This document shows, in pieces, positions 59,811 through 64,000 of a stretch of 64,000 nucleotides of DNA (positions within the stretch are counted from its first letter, which is position 1; each line of letters begins with the position of its first letter). The translations under genes and the position numbers were made by a program. This DNA is from VFJZ01 sp046598415 (GTDB taxonomy: Bacteria; Actinomycetota; Thermoleophilia; Gaiellales; F1-60-MAGs149), in the NCBI GenBank assembly GCA_046598415.1, contig JBKJIG010000139.1, positions 8,629-72,628 of the forward strand. The letters are read 5' to 3'. The notes under the pieces are model-generated. The model ran no database searches. It was not told the DNA's origin and saw nothing but the letters and a program-made list of their open reading frames with translations.

Positions 59811-61404
59811 GGTCGCCGACGTCCTCGTGATCGGCGCCGGCGCGTCCGGGTCGGTCGTCACGAAGCGCCTCGCCGAGGCCGGGATCGCCGTGACCTGCCT
59901 CGAGCAGGGCGGCTGGGTGTCGGCCGACTCGTTCCCTGGCGAGCAGCGTGAGTGGGACGTGCTGCAGGGCTCACGCTGGGCGATGAATCCGAACGTCCGC
60001 CAGATGCCCGCCGACTACCCGATCGATACGAGCGAGTCGGCGATCAACCCGCTCATGTTCTGCGCCGTCGGCGGCGGAACCATCCACTACGCGGCTGCGT
60101 GGCCGCGGCTGAAGCCGTCCGACTTCCGCACGCACACGCTCGACGGCGTCGGCGACGACTGGCCGTTCACCTACGAGGACCTCGAGCCCTGGTATGACCG
60201 TGTCGACCGCGACTTCGGTGTCAGCGGCATGGGGGGCGATCCGTCCTATCCGGCCGGCGGCGACTACCCCCTGCCCGCCCTGCCGATCCAGCCGCTCGGG
60301 CGTCGCGCCGCGACCGGCATGAACCGGCTCGGGTGGCACTGGTGGCCACACCCGACGGCGATCGCCTCGCAACCGTACGGTCGGCTGGCCGCCTGCGCGC
60401 GGCGCGGCGTCTGCATGACCGGTTGTCGCGAGGGCGCGAAGGCCTCGACCGACATCACGCACTGGCCCGACGCGCTGCGCCACGGCGCGCGTCTCGTGAC
60501 GGGTGCCCGGGTGCGGGAGATAACGACCGATGCGCGCGGCCGTGCGAGCGGCGCCACCTACGTCGATCGCGACGGCCGTGAGCAGCACGTCGCGGCACGC
60601 ATGGTCGTGCTGGCCGCGAACGGCATCGGCACCGCTCGCCTGCTGCTGCTGTCCGGCCTCGCCAACTCGTCGGGGCTCGTCGGACGGCGGCTGATGATGC
60701 ACCCGTCGATCGGGGTCGTCGGCGTGTACGACGAGGAGCTCGAGAGCTGGAAAGGGCCGGCCGGCTCGCCGCTCGTCTCCTACGAGTTCTACGAGACCGA
60801 TCACGCGCGCGGCTTCCCGCGCGGCGCCAAGTGGGACGCCTACCCGATCGCGGGCCTCTCGAGTTATCAGGGCTTCCTCACCGCCCTCCCGCTCGCGGAG
60901 CGCTTCGGCCCCGGGCTCCACCAGACGATGCGCCGCGTGTTCGGCCGCTCCTTCATGTGGACGGCGCAGACCGACGACCTGCCTGACGAGGCGAACCATG
61001 TCGCGCTCGATTCGGTGCTCACCGACTCTGACGGCATTCCCGCACCGAAGGTCGTCTACCGCGTCGCCGAGTGGTCGCGGCGCAACCTCGAGTTCCAGAC
61101 CGCGCGCATGCGCGAGGCGCACGAGGCGGCGGGCGCGCTCGAGACGCATCTCTGGGAGTGGATGCCCGACGTCGGCTGGCATACGCTCGGCACCGCGCGG
61201 TGCGGCCATGACCCGGCGACGTCGGTGGTCGACCCGTACGGGCGCAGCCACGACGTGCCGAACCTGTTCGTCGTCGACGGCAGCGTGTTCGTGACCGGCT
61301 CGGCCATGAATCCGACCGCGACGATCGCGGCGTTTGCCCTGCGAGCCGCCGAACAGATCGTCGAACACTGCCGGGACGAAGGCGCCGCGCCGACGAGTGG
61401 CTGA
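59803..61404 (+). CDS. GMC-family FAD oxidoreductase (dehydrogenase large subunit)
   Basis: The 533-aa protein has the GMC layout: DVLVIGAGASGSVVTKRLAE (FAD-binding, residues 6-25), FCAVGGGTIHYAAAWPRLKP, MVVLAANGIGTARLLLLSGL and a C-terminal VDPYGRSHDVPNLFVVDGSV plus NPTATIAAFALRAAE. The active-site HTLGTARCGHDP carries the conserved histidine. It oxidises an alcohol or sugar (gluconate-type or related). It has no signal peptide. Partner: the small subunit upstream. No cytochrome c subunit is next to it. Confidence 0.85.
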   Translation: MAEVADVLVIGAGASGSVVTKRLAEAGIAVTCLEQGGWVSADSFPGEQREWDVLQGSRWAMNPNVRQMPADYPIDTSESAINPLMFCAVGGGTIHYAAAWPRLKPSDFRTHTLDGVGDDWPFTYEDLEPWYDRVDRDFGVSGMGGDPSYPAGGDYPLPALPIQPLGRRAATGMNRLGWHWWPHPTAIASQPYGRLAACARRGVCMTGCREGAKASTDITHWPDALRHGARLVTGARVREITTDARGRASGATYVDRDGREQHVAARMVVLAANGIGTARLLLLSGLANSSGLVGRRLMMHPSIGVVGVYDEELESWKGPAGSPLVSYEFYETDHARGFPRGAKWDAYPIAGLSSYQGFLTALPLAERFGPGLHQTMRRVFGRSFMWTAQTDDLPDEANHVALDSVLTDSDGIPAPKVVYRVAEWSRRNLEFQTARMREAHEAAGALETHLWEWMPDVGWHTLGTARCGHDPATSVVDPYGRSHDVPNLFVVDGSVFVTGSAMNPTATIAAFALRAAEQIVEHCRDEGAAPTSG

Positions 61405-61545
61405 ATCGAACCGGTCACCTTCTGTGTGCAAGGCGCATTCGAGAGTCATGCTGAGTCCCGACCTGTCCTTCCGCGCGATCCCCGGCCCATCGCCCCTTCT
61501 GAATCACATCCTCTTCGGTCGAGTCCGTTGCCGGACGTGTTGCCT

Positions 61546-63645
61546 CTAACTGTCGATCAGGTCGGCCGCGCACAAGACCAGTTCGAGCCACACTTCGTTG
61601 TGCGCGAACGCAATGGCCGGGTCGAAGTGGCTGCCGGCTTCGATGCGGAGCGCGTTGCGAGCGGCTGCTTCGGTGAGCGCGGGGCGCCAGGGACGCGGCT
61701 GACGCATGCTGGAGTAGGCGTCGGCAACGGCCACGATGCGGGCTTCGATGGGGATCGATGGGCCGCGTAGCAGGTCCGGGTAACCGGTGCCGTCCCAGCG
61801 TTCGTGGTGGTGGCGGACTGCTGGGGCGGCGTCGGCGAGGAGCGGGATCCGGGCCACCAGCCGTGCACCGATGACGGCGTGGGCGGCAAACGCGTGCTGT
61901 TCGCTCGGATCGAGCGCTGATGGTTTGCGAAGGATGTGGTCGGCGAGCGCGACCTTCCCGATGTCGTGCAGGAGACCGGCGATGCGGCAACGTTGCACGG
62001 CCATGGCGTCGAGTCCCAATCTGCTGGCGATCGTCGCGGCGATCTCACCGACTTCGTCGGCGTGCAGCTCGCTCGCGCCGGAGCGAAGGGTCAGTGTCAG
62101 GCCGAGTTCGCGGGCCTGTGCGACCGCGTCCGGTGGTGCCGCCTCCGGAACGGTCGCGTCGTCGGAGACGCATGCGCGGTTGCGGCCGGTGCGTTTCGCC
62201 TGGTACAGCCCGGCGTCGGCCGAGCGCATCAGCTCGTCGGGCGTCGTCCCGTGCAGTCCATAGAGCGCCGCGCCGAGCGAGGCCGACAACGACACGTGGC
62301 CCACGGCCATCCCGACGGGCGCGTCCGTGAGACGACGGCGAATCCGTTCGGCCACGTCCGCAATCGACTCCTCGGCCACGCAGTCGAGTAGCACGGCGAA
62401 CTCATCGCCGCCGATTCGGGCGACGAGCGCGTCCTCGGGCACGGCTTCGAGGATTCTCTGTCCCGCCGCGAGGAGTGCCGCGTCGCCGGCGTCATGGCCG
62501 AGCCGATCGTTCAGTGCCTTGAAATAGTCGACATCGATCAGCACCACGCCTCCGCGGCTGCCGAGGCGTTCACAGAGTTGCGCCAGGCGCTCGGCGAAGG
62601 CGCGGCGATTTGCGAGACCCGTCAGCGGGTCGCGTCGTGCCTGACCCTCCGCCGCGGCTCGTGCCTCCTCCAGTGCCGCGTTGACGATCCGCATCTCGTC
62701 GACCGTCCGGCGGAGCTGGCTCTCCAGCCGATGCCGCTCCGTAATGTCGGAGACAATTCCATCCCAAACCGGTTCAGCGGCTCGTCGGCGGGCCCGGTCA
62801 CTGACCCGGCGCTCGACGCCGTCGACGCCGACGAGTCGATACTCGACTTCGTAGTCCTCACCATTCGCGATGGCCGATCCCATCACGGCTATCGCGGAGC
62901 GATCGTCAGGATGCACGGCCGCGGCCCAATCAGCGAACGTCGGCTCGGGCTCGGTCGGCATTCCAAGAAAGCCGGCTGCCGGAGCGGTCCACACCAGCGC
63001 GCGTGTGCCGGTGGGCGTCCGATACAGGGCGTAGAGGAGCTCGTCCACGGACGCTGCGATCCGTGCCACCTCGCTGGTCGAGGCTCGTAGAGACGAGGTT
63101 AGACCACGTACAACAGCAGTCATGAGCACGAGCACCACGAGCCGCGCCGCGGCGTTGCCGAGCTCGCGGCGGCTCGGGCCGGTACTGCCCGTCACCTGCA
63201 GGGTGTCAAGCAGGACCGCGCCCAACACGATCGCCACACCGATGCAGAAACCGGTAGCCGCAACCCGCGGAGTGCCGAACACGCAGGCCCAGGCGACAAT
63301 CGCGAATGCGAAGACACCGAGGATGTCGGCGTTGTCGCCCATCGTCACCTGGCAGATCAACAGCGGCACGGGCACGTACAGCAGCGCCGCGATCCAGAAG
63401 CGTTCGCCGCGATGCCCGAAGCGGAGCACCGCAACCGCAAGCAGCGCCGCGGCGAGCGCGCCGACGATCAGAAGACCGCGTCGCGCCGGGTCGCCGACGG
63501 TCACTGCCAAAGCGACCGCCACCGGCGTCAAGACGCTGATCAGCACCAAGGCCGACCGCCGCTGCGCCTGCGGCGTGGCAACCAGCAGATCGCGCCTCGT
63601 GGCCCGCACCCCGCGAACGAGCACGCCGGGCATGTGAATCCGCAT
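61546..63645 (-). CDS. Membrane PAS-GGDEF-HD-GYP c-di-GMP signalling protein
   Basis: The 699-aa protein has about six N-terminal helices (30-185) and a PAS-like domain (about 200-310, DIVSDITERHRL). The GGDEF domain includes DPLTGLANRRAFAER, IDVDYFKALND and an active RIGGDEFAVLLD (GGDEF motif). The HD-GYP phosphodiesterase domain (about 515-690) has LLHDIGKVALADHILRKP, HHERWDGTGYPD and VAVADAYSSM. It could make and degrade cyclic di-GMP. ATG 63645 is chosen for a GGTGG site. Divergence from the GMC pair suggests independent control. Confidence 0.85.
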   Translation of the reverse strand: MRIHMPGVLVRGVRATRRDLLVATPQAQRRSALVLISVLTPVAVALAVTVGDPARRGLLIVGALAAALLAVAVLRFGHRGERFWIAALLYVPVPLLICQVTMGDNADILGVFAFAIVAWACVFGTPRVAATGFCIGVAIVLGAVLLDTLQVTGSTGPSRRELGNAAARLVVLVLMTAVVRGLTSSLRASTSEVARIAASVDELLYALYRTPTGTRALVWTAPAAGFLGMPTEPEPTFADWAAAVHPDDRSAIAVMGSAIANGEDYEVEYRLVGVDGVERRVSDRARRRAAEPVWDGIVSDITERHRLESQLRRTVDEMRIVNAALEEARAAAEGQARRDPLTGLANRRAFAERLAQLCERLGSRGGVVLIDVDYFKALNDRLGHDAGDAALLAAGQRILEAVPEDALVARIGGDEFAVLLDCVAEESIADVAERIRRRLTDAPVGMAVGHVSLSASLGAALYGLHGTTPDELMRSADAGLYQAKRTGRNRACVSDDATVPEAAPPDAVAQARELGLTLTLRSGASELHADEVGEIAATIASRLGLDAMAVQRCRIAGLLHDIGKVALADHILRKPSALDPSEQHAFAAHAVIGARLVARIPLLADAAPAVRHHHERWDGTGYPDLLRGPSIPIEARIVAVADAYSSMRQPRPWRPALTEAAARNALRIEAGSHFDPAIAFAHNEVWLELVLCAADLIDS

Positions 63646-64000
63646 CAAACCACCATCGGCAGCCCACTACGCAATCTCAAGCAGCCCGACGATTCGGCCG
63701 CATTCCGGCGCGAGATGACGGCGCCGACGTCCAGCAGCCCGGCCCGGACGCGTTCCAGCCCGTCCGGTTCCCGTGGCCGCCGACGTGAGTGCGCGACTGG
63801 TTGGTCGCGGTCGCGGGCGCGATCCCCGTCGCGGCCTCGTCCCGTACCTCATCTGGGGGCAGGTGGCGAACGACTGGCCAGCGCCGGGTTCTTCCGCAGC
63901 CAGTCCGCCGCCGCGGCGGACGACACGTCACCACTCCCCCACCTGGGTCGACAGGTCGCGTTCCCTGGCCCCGGCCTGGTGCCCTAGCCGCTATCTCTAG
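63646..64000. other. 355-bp right-end stretch without a supported gene
   Basis: Short antisense and sense frames are Arg/Pro-rich shadows without ribosome sites. No repeat copy or hairpin of note was seen. A gene could begin beyond the window edge. Confidence 0.5.

Noticed and set aside
63677..63934. Short minus-strand frames at the right edge
   Set aside because: Arg/Pro-rich, no start with ribosome site; one possible C-terminal-like tail lacks a start inside the window.
1..64000. CRISPR arrays, complete IS elements, tRNA or rRNA genes
   Set aside because: No regularly spaced repeat array, transposase with inverted repeats, or cloverleaf-compatible T-loop was recognised by eye; the paired palindromes are too few and widely spaced for CRISPR.

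Overview
The window is high-GC (roughly 70%) bacterial DNA with densely packed genes, many GTG or TTG starts, ATGA/GTGA stop-start overlaps and strong third-codon-position GC bias. The gene families (GAF-PucR regulators, a glycosyltransferase-PHP fusion, three-gene split glutamate-synthase-like proteins, EmrB-type MFS, FtsX-type exporter) suggest an actinobacterium, possibly Thermoleophilia (Solirubrobacterales/Gaiellales-like). That placement is inference; no rRNA, tRNA or taxonomic marker was seen.

Layout. 0-5.7 kb (+): ECF sigma-like factor, glycosyltransferase-PHP fusion, uracil-DNA-glycosylase-like protein, membrane protein fused to a Rossmann/methyltransferase-like domain, secreted beta-propeller. 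5.7-9.2 kb: RlmD/RumA-type RNA methyltransferase and an MFS transporter (-), with a divergent LysR regulator. 9.2-23.8 kb is the most distinctive block. It holds an FAD amine/amino-acid oxidoreductase, PucR and IclR regulators, and a five-gene minus-strand operon: glutamine-synthetase-like ligase, GATase, GXGXG subunit, FMN/Fe-S synthase subunit and an unknown 151-aa protein. Next come a hypothetical protein with an acyl-CoA-dehydrogenase-like flavoprotein, TetR and ECF regulators, and an APC permease. A dyad built on TTGCCG/CGGCAA recurs at the oxidoreductase, PucR/IclR and ligase promoters, so the block may be one regulon. It resembles the ligase plus synthase half of the N-methylglutamate (gmaS-mgsABC) or glnT-glxBCD systems, pointing to uptake and catabolism of an amine or amino acid through a gamma-glutamyl or N-substituted glutamate intermediate.

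23.9-38.9 kb: small membrane protein, flavin reductase, GAF-GGDEF-GAF cyclase, leucine-dehydrogenase-like enzyme plus rhomboid protease, zinc-ribbon coiled-coil protein, acyltransferase with a structured leader, Rieske oxygenase, an OmpR-type two-component system divergent from a secreted protein, a frameshifted two-TM gene, an MFS-TetR drug-efflux pair, and a GNAT. 39-45 kb: GNATs, a lipoprotein propeller, an apparently foreign 2OG oxygenase beside a 3' gene remnant, and a glycan operon (epimerase, GT2, DUF2064). 45-52.6 kb: ABC exporter, secreted phosphoesterase, second two-component system, flavodoxin-like reductase. 52.7-55.8 kb is a decaying stretch with an SDR pseudogene, a frameshifted DUF1990 gene and a NarL-type regulator lacking its phospho-acceptor. 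56-64 kb: large secreted PHP-FN3-DNRLRE protein, a two-subunit GMC dehydrogenase, and a membrane PAS/GGDEF/HD-GYP protein.

Four copies of a paired palindrome (GGGGTCWGACCCC, 15-bp spacer) lie in intergenic gaps and form a dispersed REP-like family. No CRISPR array, complete IS element, tRNA or rRNA was recognised.
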